Source of the DNA: Rhizobium sp. L1K21
Lineage (GTDB): Bacteria > Pseudomonadota > Alphaproteobacteria > Rhizobiales > Rhizobiaceae
Assembly (NCBI RefSeq): GCF_024055895.1
Contig: NZ_JAMXLE010000001.1
Location: forward strand, 1,364,001-1,428,000
Reading direction: 5' to 3'
DNA: 64,000 nt
Shown: in pieces, positions 44,268 through 54,339 of the stretch
How the letters are laid out: each line of letters starts with the position of its first letter
Numbering within the stretch: position 1 is the first letter of the stretch
The notes under the pieces: generated by a model
What the model saw: only the letters and a program-made list of their open reading frames with translations
Database searches by the model: none
What the model was told of the DNA's origin: nothing
Position numbers and translations under genes: made by a program

Positions 44268-45542
44268 ATGACTGCTCAGAATGTAATAGCGCTGACGCAG
44301 GCAGAAAGCGCGCTGATTGATACCTATAACAATCATGTCGGCAGCCTGCCTGGTGATGAGAACGTGCTTTTGGCGCGTGATAATGCGATCTACGCGTTGA
44401 AGACGCATGGGCTGCCCTCGCGCCGCATAGAGGCATGGCACTATACGGACTTGCGCGCCTTGCTGCGTGAGGTTCCCGCCGATGATCTTTCAGCTGCTGC
44501 CGAAAAGGTCGCGCCGCTGCTTGACGGTTCGAGCGTTTTTACCATTTCGCGTGATGGAAGCGTTGAAGGCCGCGTCGAAGGGGCGACAGTTCGCGCCTAT
44601 GACGCTGCACTGCTGGATGGTTCGGCGGCGGCTGATTTGTCTCCATTGGGGGATGATGATGCCATCGGCCGGATCAATGGCGGTCTGGTGAATTCAGGCT
44701 TTGAGATCTCGTTCGAAGACGGTGTTGCGCCGGCAAACGCAATCGAGATTCAGATGTTTGCCGTTGGCGGCCAGCTGCATAGTCGGCTGAACGTCAACTT
44801 TGGCCGTGATTCAAAGGTGCGGATCGTCGAGCGGCACATTGGGACCAAGGGCTCTGCTGCGCTGTCGTCTCTGGTCAGTGACATCAAGCTTGGTGACGGT
44901 GCAGAGGTCGAGTGGATCATCCTGCAGCAGGAAGAGGACATTTCCTCTTATCTCGGCCAGTTGAAATTTGCCCTTGGTGAAAACGCGAAATTCAGCCTTT
45001 TCATTCTGAATGCGGGCGGCAAGCTCGTTCGAGAGGAAATCCATGGCGTTACGAAAGCGCCGGGTGCGGATTTCCAGATGCGGGTGATCAACCTGCTCGG
45101 CGGTGACAGTCACACGGACGTGACGATGGTGCTGGGGCATGATGTGCCTGAGACAACCTCGACCGAGGTCATCCGCAACATCGTGTTTGACAAGGCCAAG
45201 GGTGTGTTCCAGGGGCAAATCCGGGTTGCGCCGGATGCGCAGAAGACCGATGCGCGCATGGCCTGCAATTCGCTTCTGCTTTCCGACGCGGCTGATTTTT
45301 CGGCCAAGCCGGAGCTGGAAATTTTTGCAGACGATGTGCAATGCGCCCATGGTGCGACCGTAGCGGACATCGACAGGAAGCAGCTTTACTATCTCATGAG
45401 CCGTGGCATTCCCGAGAGCAAGGCGCGTGGTCTGCTGGTGCAGGCCTTCGTGGCCGAGCTTGTGGAAGAAATGGAAGGCCAGGACCTGATTGAGGCCTTG
45501 GAAAACGTGATTGCCGATTGGCTGGAAGCGCGGGACGCGTGA
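44268..45542 (+). CDS. sufD: SufD scaffold protein
   Basis: A 424-residue SufD, the SufB-related partner that takes part in iron entry to the scaffold. Typical features: N-terminal helix region SRRIEAWHYTDLR, the beta-helix core, and the C-terminal DAADFSAKPELEIFADDVQCAHGATVADID stretch with the conserved His. It starts 10 bp after sufC. Confidence 0.95.
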   Translation: MTAQNVIALTQAESALIDTYNNHVGSLPGDENVLLARDNAIYALKTHGLPSRRIEAWHYTDLRALLREVPADDLSAAAEKVAPLLDGSSVFTISRDGSVEGRVEGATVRAYDAALLDGSAAADLSPLGDDDAIGRINGGLVNSGFEISFEDGVAPANAIEIQMFAVGGQLHSRLNVNFGRDSKVRIVERHIGTKGSAALSSLVSDIKLGDGAEVEWIILQQEEDISSYLGQLKFALGENAKFSLFILNAGGKLVREEIHGVTKAPGADFQMRVINLLGGDSHTDVTMVLGHDVPETTSTEVIRNIVFDKAKGVFQGQIRVAPDAQKTDARMACNSLLLSDAADFSAKPELEIFADDVQCAHGATVADIDRKQLYYLMSRGIPESKARGLLVQAFVAELVEEMEGQDLIEALENVIADWLEARDA

Positions 45543-45547
45543 ACGAT

Positions 45548-46783
45548 ATGGAGGCCGCAGCGGTGACATATGACGTCGAGGCAATCCGCAAGGATTTTCC
45601 CATCCTTTCGCGGGAGGTTTATGGCAAACCGCTCGTCTATCTCGACAATGGCGCATCTGCGCAGAAGCCGCAGGTGGTGATTGACGCGATCAGCCATGCT
45701 TATGAGAATGAGTATGCCAATGTTCACCGCGGTCTTCATTTTCTGTCCAATGCGGCGACCGATGCCTATGAGGCGGCACGCGAGACGGTTCGCGCTTTCC
45801 TGAATGCCGGTTCGGTGGAGGAGATCGTCTTCACCAAGGGTTCGACCGAAGGCATCAATACGGTGGCTTATGGTTGGGGCATGGACAATATCGGCGAAGG
45901 CGACGAAATCGTTCTGTCGATCATGGAGCACCATTCCAATATCGTTCCTTGGCATTTTATCCGGGAACGCAAGGGGGCCAAGCTCGTTTGGGCACCGGTC
46001 GATGAACAAGGCGCATTTCATCTCGAAGATTTCGAGAAATGCCTGACGGAAAAAACCAAGCTGATTGCCATCACGCAAATGTCGAACGCGCTCGGTACCG
46101 TGGTTCCTGTCAAGGAAATCTGCCGTATTGCCCGCGAACGGGGCATTCCGGTTCTCGTCGATGGCAGTCAGGGTGCCGTGCACATGCCGGTCGATGTGCG
46201 TGATATCGATTGCGACTGGTATGTGATGACCGGGCACAAGCTTTACGGTCCTTCCGGCATCGGTGTCCTTTATGGCAAGATGGATCGTTTGAAGTCCATG
46301 CGGCCTTTCGAGGGCGGCGGTGAGATGATCTTCGATGTGACCGAAGACAGTGTGACCTACAACGACCCGCCGCACCGTTTTGAAGCCGGAACGCCGCCGA
46401 TCGTGCAGGCGATCGGGCTTGGTGCTGCATTGAAATATATGGAAGGCGTGGGGCGCGCGGCGATTGCCGAGCATGAAGCCGGATTGGCGGCTTATGCAGC
46501 CGAACGGCTGCGTTCGGTCAATTCTCTGCGGATCCTTGGCGAAGCGCCTGGCAAGGGTGGGATCTTTTCCTTCGAGCTTGAAGGCATTCACGCGCATGAC
46601 GTTTCCATGGTGATCGACAGGCAGGGGGTTGCCGTGCGTGCTGGAACCCATTGTGCGCAGCCGCTCTTGAAACGCTTCGGCGTGACCTCCACATGCAGGG
46701 CATCATTTGGTATGTACAATACCCGCGCTGAAGTTGATAAACTCGTTGAAGCGCTTGAATATGCACGTCAATTTTTCGGATAA
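45548..46783 (+). CDS. sufS: cysteine desulfurase SufS
   Basis: A 411-residue group II cysteine desulfurase/selenocysteine lyase. The PLP lysine is Lys231 (MTGHKLYGPSG) and the catalytic Cys369 lies in the short loop RAGTHCAQPLL. Group II enzymes usually need a sulfur acceptor such as SufE or SufU, neither of which is in this window. ATG at 45548 is taken as start, 5 bp after the sufD stop; an in-frame GTG at 45539 would overlap it. Confidence 0.95.
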   Translation: MEAAAVTYDVEAIRKDFPILSREVYGKPLVYLDNGASAQKPQVVIDAISHAYENEYANVHRGLHFLSNAATDAYEAARETVRAFLNAGSVEEIVFTKGSTEGINTVAYGWGMDNIGEGDEIVLSIMEHHSNIVPWHFIRERKGAKLVWAPVDEQGAFHLEDFEKCLTEKTKLIAITQMSNALGTVVPVKEICRIARERGIPVLVDGSQGAVHMPVDVRDIDCDWYVMTGHKLYGPSGIGVLYGKMDRLKSMRPFEGGGEMIFDVTEDSVTYNDPPHRFEAGTPPIVQAIGLGAALKYMEGVGRAAIAEHEAGLAAYAAERLRSVNSLRILGEAPGKGGIFSFELEGIHAHDVSMVIDRQGVAVRAGTHCAQPLLKRFGVTSTCRASFGMYNTRAEVDKLVEALEYARQFFG

Positions 46784-46795
46784 CAGAGGCCAGTG

Positions 46796-47173
46796 ATGAG
46801 CGAAGAGACTCAGGCAGCGACGGATGTTCGCGAAAATGTTGTAAATTCCGCCATTCCGGCTGATGAGCTGGCGCGCCTTTCGGACGACATTATTTCGGCC
46901 TTGAAGACAGTCTATGATCCGGAAATTCCGGCCGATATTTTCGAGTTGGGTCTGATCTACAAGATCGATATCGAAGACGACCGGATGGTGAAAATCGATA
47001 TGACCCTGACGGCACCGGGATGCCCGGTTGCAGGCGAAATGCCCGGCTGGGTGGAAAACGCCGTCAGCACGGTCGAGGGCGTTTCGGGCGTTGAGGTTGC
47101 GATGGTTTTCGATCCGCCGTGGACGCCGGACCGCATGTCGGAAGAGGCGCAGGTGGCGATCGGCTGGTATTGA
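46796..47173 (+). CDS. sufT: SUF-associated DUF59 (MIP18-like) protein
   Basis: A 125-residue MIP18/DUF59 protein with the hallmark DPEIPADIFELGLIYKI and LTAPGCPVAGEMP containing the conserved Cys. These proteins help maturation of Fe-S targets. An N-terminal extension of about 25 residues is present. It starts 12 bp after sufS. Two adjacent start codons exist (GTG 46793, ATG 46796); the ATG is preferred. Confidence 0.9.
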   Translation: MSEETQAATDVRENVVNSAIPADELARLSDDIISALKTVYDPEIPADIFELGLIYKIDIEDDRMVKIDMTLTAPGCPVAGEMPGWVENAVSTVEGVSGVEVAMVFDPPWTPDRMSEEAQVAIGWY

Positions 47174-47250
47174 AGCCTTAAGAGAAAGCCACTAGACTCA
47201 GAGCGCGTGAACAACCCCTGGGCCTTTAACCCAGGTGGGAAGGAGCAAAA

Positions 47251-47634
47251 ATGGCATTTGAAGTCATCACACTGACGGACGCTGCGGCAGCCCGCATCAA
47301 GGCAATTGTCGAGAATGCAGGCGGCGACGCAAAGGGCATACGTGTCTCCATCAAAAAGGGCGGTTGCGCCGGGATGGAATACGCTGTCGACCTCGTGACT
47401 GAGCCTGTGAAGGGCGACGACTTCGTGGAACGCGATGGCGCCAGCGTCTGGGTCGATCCGGCAGCCGTGCTTTATCTTCTCGGTACGCAGATGGATTTCG
47501 AAGTGACCAAACTTCGTTCCGGTTTTGTGTTCAACAACCCGAACCAGACGTCTGCCTGCGGATGTGGCGAATCCGTTGAGCTGCAGGCTGCGGATCTGGC
47601 GCAGTTGGCCGGGGTGGAACGTCGTATTTCGTGA
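47251..47634 (+). CDS. sufA: A-type Fe-S carrier protein
   Basis: A 127-residue A-type carrier with the three conserved cysteines Cys39 (KGGCAG), Cys103 and Cys105 (SACGCGES). It delivers clusters to apo-proteins. GGAAGGAG precedes the ATG. A short imperfect hairpin (CCTGGG/CCCAGG, 47217-47235) lies in the 77-bp gap before it, and the gene closes the suf operon. Confidence 0.95.
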   Translation: MAFEVITLTDAAAARIKAIVENAGGDAKGIRVSIKKGGCAGMEYAVDLVTEPVKGDDFVERDGASVWVDPAAVLYLLGTQMDFEVTKLRSGFVFNNPNQTSACGCGESVELQAADLAQLAGVERRIS

Positions 47635-47752
47635 GTTTCCCGCCGCAAGGATAGGCTTTTTGCAAGGTGGCCCTTGGTCAGGGTTAGGACTTGGCGTGTT
47701 GGTTTTGTCCGCATACTGTGGATTTGCATGAAAACACTCGAGTCGGCGATCC

Positions 47753-49558
47753 ATGGAAGAAAGCGTTTCAGTTCAGCTGTTTAAGGCGATGCGGCGGCCG
47801 ACGCTGGTGACGGACGACCGGGGTGTGATCCTGGAAGCCAATCCAGCATTTCTTTCCACGTTCGAACTTGATAGCGCGAAGGCTATAGGCCAGCATCTGA
47901 CGGATTTTCTGGAGCCTCTGGGCAATTGGAAAGCAGCCGGCGTCAACGGGCTCTCCATGACATATCGTCATAGCGGTGCCAGCTCTCTGGCTCCATCTGG
48001 CCGCCTGCAGATCAACCGCTATGAGAGCAGTGGCAATAGCGGCTTTTTCATCTTCATTGATTCAGGCACCGCATTTGAGGCTGAGGAAATCCTGACTGCG
48101 CTTTCCTACATAGTGGAGAATTTTCCGCATCCGATTCTGATATGGGGGAAGTCCGCGGAGCTGCTGAAGTACAACGACGCCGCCAAACAGCGTTTTGTTG
48201 CCATCAGCGATCTCTTTCATCTCGGTCAGGACCGACAGGTTCTTTTGACTGCAGCGCGCGATCGTGGCGTCTTCGGTACGAATAATAAAGAGCATTCTTT
48301 CGATCAGGTGCTGCAGTTACAATATGTGACGGACAAAGAAAGGGGGCCGCTGATCAACGAGCTGCAAGCGCCGGATGGGACATGGCACCGTGTGACGGCC
48401 TATTTTTCGCCCGACGGGTGGGGGGCCTCGTTTTATGAAGATATTTCCGAGCTCAGACGGGCCCAGAGTGAACTTTCCACGCGCACCCGCGAATTTGAGC
48501 TGATTCTGCAAAATGTTCCCGATTTCGTTGTCGTCGCGGATGCGGATTTTCGTGTGAACTATGTCAACGCCTCCTATGAAGAGGCGACCAGCCGGACGCG
48601 GGACAGCTGGATAGGCGAAAGATGCCTGCCCGACGAGGACGGCGATGATGGAAATGATCTCGAAGAGATGTTCATCAGCGCCACGCCTGACAGTCCGTCC
48701 ATAAGCTTTGATGAATGGATGCGTGTCGAAGATGGGGGGCGGCGCTGGATCAGGTGGCGTTGCAGGGTGCTTTTTGATGGCGGTGAGCGCTCAGGGATGA
48801 TCAAGATCGGTCGCGACATCACTGTCGAGTACGAGCAGGAACAGCACCTGCGCCAGCAGAGTTCGGAGCTTGCCAAGAAAAATGAATCTCTTGAGCGGTT
48901 TGCCGCTGTGGTTTCACACGACCTGAAGGCTCCGTTACGGCATATCGCGATCTTTGCGGATATGGTGGTCGAGGAAGTCGGAAAGGAACATTACGAACAG
49001 CTTCCGCAATTTGCCAAACATATCCAGAACTCGGCCGTGCGCATGGACGGCGTGATCAAGCGTCTTCTGGAATATTCGAAGGTTGCCTATAAAACGGTGT
49101 CGCGCCATCACGTGCCTTTGTCCGATATCGTGGTTCAGGCTGTTCAGAACCTGGAGAGCCAGGTTGAAAATGCACGTGCGGAAATCCTGGCGTCGGACCT
49201 TCCCTATTATTTTGGCGACCCGGATCTCTTGCGCCAGCTTTTTCAGAACTTGATAGGCAATGCGGTGAAATATTGTCGTCCCGGCCAGAGGCCGCGGGTG
49301 CGGATTTATTGTGCACGCGAGAGCGGAAATCTGCAGATTTTTGTCGAAGACAACGGGATTGGAATTGATCCCAGATATGCCGACAGCATCTTTACCGCAT
49401 TCCGACGGCTGCATAAGGATGAGACTGTCTATGACGGATTCGGGATCGGCCTGGCGCTGTGCAAGCAGATCGTCGACAGCCATCTCGGATCAATTCGTTT
49501 GGATACGAGTTACAAGGGTGGAGCGCGGTTTGTTATCGAACTGCCGCTGAAGAGTTGA
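47753..49558 (+). CDS. multi-PAS sensor histidine kinase
   Basis: A 601-residue soluble sensor kinase without membrane segments. Three PAS-like regions are visible (about residues 1-110, 115-235 and 245-365), then a HisKA dimerisation domain with His389 (VVSHDLKAPLRH) and an HATPase domain with boxes N (QNLIGNAVKYC), G1 (VEDNGIGID) and G2 (GFGIGLALCKQI). The catalytic part resembles bacteriophytochrome-type kinases. The signal is unknown; PAS domains suggest redox, light or small-ligand sensing. A partner regulator gene follows 12 bp after the stop. Confidence 0.88.
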   Translation: MEESVSVQLFKAMRRPTLVTDDRGVILEANPAFLSTFELDSAKAIGQHLTDFLEPLGNWKAAGVNGLSMTYRHSGASSLAPSGRLQINRYESSGNSGFFIFIDSGTAFEAEEILTALSYIVENFPHPILIWGKSAELLKYNDAAKQRFVAISDLFHLGQDRQVLLTAARDRGVFGTNNKEHSFDQVLQLQYVTDKERGPLINELQAPDGTWHRVTAYFSPDGWGASFYEDISELRRAQSELSTRTREFELILQNVPDFVVVADADFRVNYVNASYEEATSRTRDSWIGERCLPDEDGDDGNDLEEMFISATPDSPSISFDEWMRVEDGGRRWIRWRCRVLFDGGERSGMIKIGRDITVEYEQEQHLRQQSSELAKKNESLERFAAVVSHDLKAPLRHIAIFADMVVEEVGKEHYEQLPQFAKHIQNSAVRMDGVIKRLLEYSKVAYKTVSRHHVPLSDIVVQAVQNLESQVENARAEILASDLPYYFGDPDLLRQLFQNLIGNAVKYCRPGQRPRVRIYCARESGNLQIFVEDNGIGIDPRYADSIFTAFRRLHKDETVYDGFGIGLALCKQIVDSHLGSIRLDTSYKGGARFVIELPLKS

Positions 49559-49570
49559 GAAAGGCAGCGT

Positions 49571-49984
49571 TTGTCAGATAAAGGCGTTTACAGGATCATG
49601 GTTGTTGAGGATGATCCGCTGGATTTCGGGTTTTTCACGACCGCTTTCAAGGAAATACCAGCCCAAACCGAACTCTTCAATTGGCCAACCGTGGAAGGCG
49701 CCGTGGAGGAAATCCTGCAGACGGCGTGCGAAATCGCAGTCGTGGATATCAATCTGCGCGACGGCTCCGGGATCGATGTTATTCGCGAAATACGCGCGCA
49801 TCCGCGGTTGGGTAAAATGCCGCTGGTGGCCTTGTCATCATCGGTGTCGGATATCGATGTGTCCGAATGCTACGAGGCTGGTGTAAACGCCTATGTGGAA
49901 AAGCCGCTTTCGATGGAGAAATACCGGATGTTCGCAAAAGCGTTCGGGACGTTCTGGCTCGAATCGGCGGTCTTGCCCGATTAA
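49571..49984 (+). CDS. single-domain response regulator
   Basis: A 137-residue receiver domain only, with no output domain. Acid pocket VVEDDP, phosphoacceptor Asp59 (VVDINLRDG), Ser/Thr at 89-91 (LSSS) and Lys111 (VEKPLS) are intact. It should receive phosphate from the kinase next door, and may act like RcpA/DivK-type relays by binding another protein. The start is TTG at 49571; the first ATG (49598) would cut into the receiver fold. Confidence 0.88.
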   Translation: MSDKGVYRIMVVEDDPLDFGFFTTAFKEIPAQTELFNWPTVEGAVEEILQTACEIAVVDINLRDGSGIDVIREIRAHPRLGKMPLVALSSSVSDIDVSECYEAGVNAYVEKPLSMEKYRMFAKAFGTFWLESAVLPD

Positions 49985-49992
49985 ATAAGCGC

Positions 49993-50451
49993 CTATTCGG
50001 TGCTGTCGATGCTGGCAGGCGATGCGGTCTGCGTTTCCGGCATGGGTGAAGAGCTGCTTGCAGCTTCGAGGGGTGCAGCAGGCGGAGGTGACGACATGCC
50101 CGGCAGGTCGTGCTCGGCTGAAGTGTTTTCCCGCTCAGCTTCGTCAGTTACTGCCTGAAGTTCCTCCTCGTCGGGCTGCTTGGGACCTTCAAGATAGGCG
50201 TATTCGGCAATTGCCTGATCGAGGGATACGTGGCGGTAGCTGTGGTGGGCGGCAGTAAGAAACGCCAATTGCAGCGATGGCGGGCGCACAACGTTCAACA
50301 GACCGCGGTCATATGCGTCGGCGCTTTCGACCGCACGCGCATGCCAATCCGAGATCGCCTTTTCCAGGGGCGAATTGCGGCTATCGCGCGGCTTGTACGC
50401 TTCGCTGGCGTAGGCGGCCGTCATGGGCGATACTGTAATGACCTGCGTCAT
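49993..50451 (-). CDS. uncharacterised protein with Pro/Ser/Ala-rich tail
   Basis: A 152-residue protein that I do not recognise. The first 90 residues look folded and helical (KPRDSRNSPLEKAISDWHARAVESADAYDRG and SLDQAIAEYAYLEG), the last 60 are acidic then Pro/Ser/Ala-rich and probably disordered. It is convergent with the response regulator and separate from the kdsA run. Confidence 0.6.
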   Translation of the reverse strand: MTQVITVSPMTAAYASEAYKPRDSRNSPLEKAISDWHARAVESADAYDRGLLNVVRPPSLQLAFLTAAHHSYRHVSLDQAIAEYAYLEGPKQPDEEELQAVTDEAERENTSAEHDLPGMSSPPPAAPLEAASSSSPMPETQTASPASIDSTE

Positions 50452-50603
50452 GGGTGGGCACCCGATTAAAACATTCGTAGACTATCCATCATACACCCGA
50501 CAGGTTGCCCGTACTTGAAGAAAAAGGAGCTGTTTTTATTCAATATTTACCTTCTTGTACCGAGGGTATTTTCAGTTTGTACTTCCTTTGAAAAAGGTGA
50601 TGA

Positions 50604-51482
50604 ATGGACAATCTTCGCCGGCTTGATCATGCCGTTCTTTCCGTTGAAACGCTCACCGTTGCGCGCGCCCGACTGGAAGCGCTCGGGTTTCGGGTGGCCA
50701 ATGATGCACGTCACCCTTTCGGTACGGAGAATGCCTGCGTTTATTTCGCAGACCAGACCTATCTTGAGCCGCTGGCTGTTGCAGATGACATGGCGATGCA
50801 ACACTCGGTTACAGAGGGGAACAACTTCACGCGCCTTTTCGGCCAGTACCGGCACTCGACGGAGACGGAGGGCTTTGCGGCAATCGCGCTCAAGAGCAGC
50901 GATGCCGATGGCGATCATGGGTATTTTCAGGAAACGGGCATTTCTGCGGGCGGTATGCTGGCATTTTCGCGTCCATTGAAGCGCCCGGATGGGACGGAAA
51001 CCGTGGCCAGTTTCAAACTCGCCTTTTCCGCAAAACCCGCCGAAGAGCGCTTTTATGTTTTTACCTGCCAGCGGATCAATGTTTCCGCACTTGCCGATGA
51101 AGCGTTGCTGGCACACGAAAACGGGGTCGTCGGCACAAAGGGCATTATCCTCTTGAGCAAAGAGGCTTCGGATCGCAATTATCTTGGCGCGATCTTCGGG
51201 GCTGCGGTTGAAGATGAATATGGCCTCGCTTTTGTCATGAATGGTTCAAAATTGCATGTGATGGAAGAAGAAGGGCTTCGTGACTATGTTGGCGCGGCCT
51301 GCGCAACAAAGGCAGAAGGTCTGACTGGAATTGCGGTTGTGTTTGGCGTGCGTGACGTTAGAAAGACAGCGGAACTGTTCGAAGCCCGCGGTATCGCATA
51401 CGAGAAGCGTGCAGACCGCCTTGTGGTCGCTGCCGAAGCTGGGCAGGGTGCCATATTTGTGTTTGAGGAAGAAGCCGCATGA
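50604..51482 (+). CDS. VOC-family protein upstream of kdsA
   Basis: A 292-residue protein with a duplicated glyoxalase/VOC fold: an N-terminal unit ([23 protein letters not shown]) and a C-terminal unit ([23 protein letters not shown]). The order of metal ligands cannot be read with certainty. Its stop overlaps the kdsA start by 4 bp, so it is probably cotranslated with kdsA, although its role in sugar-acid or envelope metabolism is not known. Confidence 0.82.
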   Translation: MDNLRRLDHAVLSVETLTVARARLEALGFRVANDARHPFGTENACVYFADQTYLEPLAVADDMAMQHSVTEGNNFTRLFGQYRHSTETEGFAAIALKSSDADGDHGYFQETGISAGGMLAFSRPLKRPDGTETVASFKLAFSAKPAEERFYVFTCQRINVSALADEALLAHENGVVGTKGIILLSKEASDRNYLGAIFGAAVEDEYGLAFVMNGSKLHVMEEEGLRDYVGAACATKAEGLTGIAVVFGVRDVRKTAELFEARGIAYEKRADRLVVAAEAGQGAIFVFEEEAA

Positions 51483-52327
51483 GTGATGCGAAGACGAATG
51501 GACGCGTGGTTGTTGGTGAGGGTGCCAAGGCCGTTACCTTTTCCAACAGTGCAAAGCTGTCGCTGATTGCCGGACCCTGCCAGATGGAAAGCCGCGACCA
51601 TGCTTTTGAAATGGCTGGCGCGCTGGTGGAGATTTGCGACAAGGCCGGGATCGGGCTCGTTTACAAGTCGTCCTTCGACAAGGCCAACCGTACGTCGCTT
51701 TCAGGCAAACGCGGCATCGGACTTGAAAAAGCGCTGGAGGTTTTTGCCGATCTGAAGCGCGAATTCGGCTTTCCGGTGCTGACCGATATTCATACCGAAG
51801 AGCAGTGCGCGCAGGTTGCCGACGTTGTCGATATTCTGCAGATCCCTGCGTTCCTCAGCCGTCAGACGGACCTGCTGGTGGCCGCAGCCAAAACGGGGCG
51901 GGTCATCAACGTGAAAAAGGGACAGTTTCTTGCCCCCTGGGACATGAAGAATGTGCTGGCCAAGCTGAACGAGAGCGGCAACCCGAATGTTCTGCTTTGC
52001 GAGCGTGGTGCGTCCTTCGGCTATAACACGCTTGTTTCCGACATGCGTTCGCTGCCGATCATGGCGGCGATGGGTGCGCCGGTGATATTCGACGCGACGC
52101 ATTCCGTGCAGCAGCCGGGCGGGCAGGGTGGCTCCACCGGCGGGCAGCGGGAATTCGTGGAGACGCTTTCACGTGCAGCTGTTGCCGTTGGCGTGGCTGG
52201 CGTCTTCATCGAGACGCATGAAGATCCAGACAATGCGCCGTCTGACGGACCCAATATGGTGCCGTTGAAGGATATGGCGCGATTGCTGGACAAGCTTCTG
52301 GCATTCGATGCTGTCGCCAAGGGGTGA
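51479..52327 (+). CDS. kdsA: 3-deoxy-D-manno-octulosonate 8-phosphate synthase
   Basis: A 282-residue enzyme that condenses phosphoenolpyruvate with arabinose 5-phosphate to make Kdo-8-phosphate, needed for lipopolysaccharide core. Motifs: [40 protein letters not shown] and [19 protein letters not shown]. An Asn in the metal-ligand region (versus Cys) suggests a metal-independent form, which I cannot confirm from memory. Its PEP substrate comes from enolase encoded next. Confidence 0.95.
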   Translation: MSDAKTNGRVVVGEGAKAVTFSNSAKLSLIAGPCQMESRDHAFEMAGALVEICDKAGIGLVYKSSFDKANRTSLSGKRGIGLEKALEVFADLKREFGFPVLTDIHTEEQCAQVADVVDILQIPAFLSRQTDLLVAAAKTGRVINVKKGQFLAPWDMKNVLAKLNESGNPNVLLCERGASFGYNTLVSDMRSLPIMAAMGAPVIFDATHSVQQPGGQGGSTGGQREFVETLSRAAVAVGVAGVFIETHEDPDNAPSDGPNMVPLKDMARLLDKLLAFDAVAKG

Positions 52328-52416
52328 CATCCTGAACGCTATGGAATTCGGCGCGTTGAGTGCCGGTTTCAGGCAGTATAAAGTTCACGGAGTGGGACGG
52401 TTCCATTTGGAAATGA

Positions 52417-53739
<1,323 letters not shown>

Positions 53740-53767
53740 GCGGCCAATCGCAGTTTTAGAAAAATGC

Positions 53768-53798
53768 AAAGCGCGGTGAAATTTACCGCGCTTTTTTT
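53768..53798 (+). terminator. intrinsic terminator after eno
   Basis: A 10-bp perfect stem AAAGCGCGGT/ACCGCGCTTT (53768-53777 with 53785-53794), 7-nt loop and a T-run to 53798 begin 29 bp after the enolase stop. Confidence 0.9.
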
Positions 53799-53879
53799 GC
53801 GCCTGCGAAACAGAGTCAACGCTCGGTTAAGAACTCTCGTCTAATCTGCGAGATCAGTATTGCGTAACAGGGCATCTCC

Positions 53880-54188
53880 ATGTGGACGAGGCATCATAAG
53901 AAGAAAAAACTCGGCCGTTTCATTCTTCCGGCCATCACTGCTGCATTTCTCGGATATTTCGGTTATCATTCGCTGCATGGCGACTACGGTCTGCGTGCGA
54001 TGGAGGAATTCGACCGTCAGAGACTGGAGCGGCAGGAGACCTTGACCACGCTGCAAACCAAGCGCAAGCAGCTGGAAAGGCAGGTTCGGCTGCTGAGCGA
54101 TGGGTCCATGGACAGGGATATGCTTGACGAACGTGCGCGTTATTCGCTCAACGTTTCCAAGCCGAATGAGGTCGTCATTTTTAACTGA
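53880..54188 (+). CDS. ftsB: FtsB/DivIC-like septum formation protein
   Basis: A 102-residue bitopic membrane protein: short basic N-terminus (WTRHHKKKKLG), one membrane segment (about residues 13-32) and a periplasmic coiled coil (LERQETLTTLQTKRKQLERQVRLL). This is the layout of FtsB, which joins FtsL and FtsQ in the divisome. It lies between eno and pdhA, the usual alphaproteobacterial position. Confidence 0.88.
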   Translation: MWTRHHKKKKLGRFILPAITAAFLGYFGYHSLHGDYGLRAMEEFDRQRLERQETLTTLQTKRKQLERQVRLLSDGSMDRDMLDERARYSLNVSKPNEVVIFN

Positions 54189-54276
54189 TTTCACGATTTA
54201 ACCGAAATCAAGTTAATTCTATTTTCCTCAAATATTTCAATTGGATAGTTGGAATGGAAGCTATGCGCTCAGGGCA

Positions 54277-54305
54277 TTGCTCATTCTCCGAAACTGGCCT
54301 ATTGT
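54277..54305 (+). promoter_or_regulatory. candidate pdhA promoter
   Basis: TTGCTC (54277-54282) and TATTGT (54300-54305) are separated by 17 bp, 35 bp before the pdhA ATG, in an AT-rich gap after ftsB. Confidence 0.4.
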
Positions 54306-54339
54306 TTTCATCAATGAAGTCTAAACAGGGAGGGACTGT

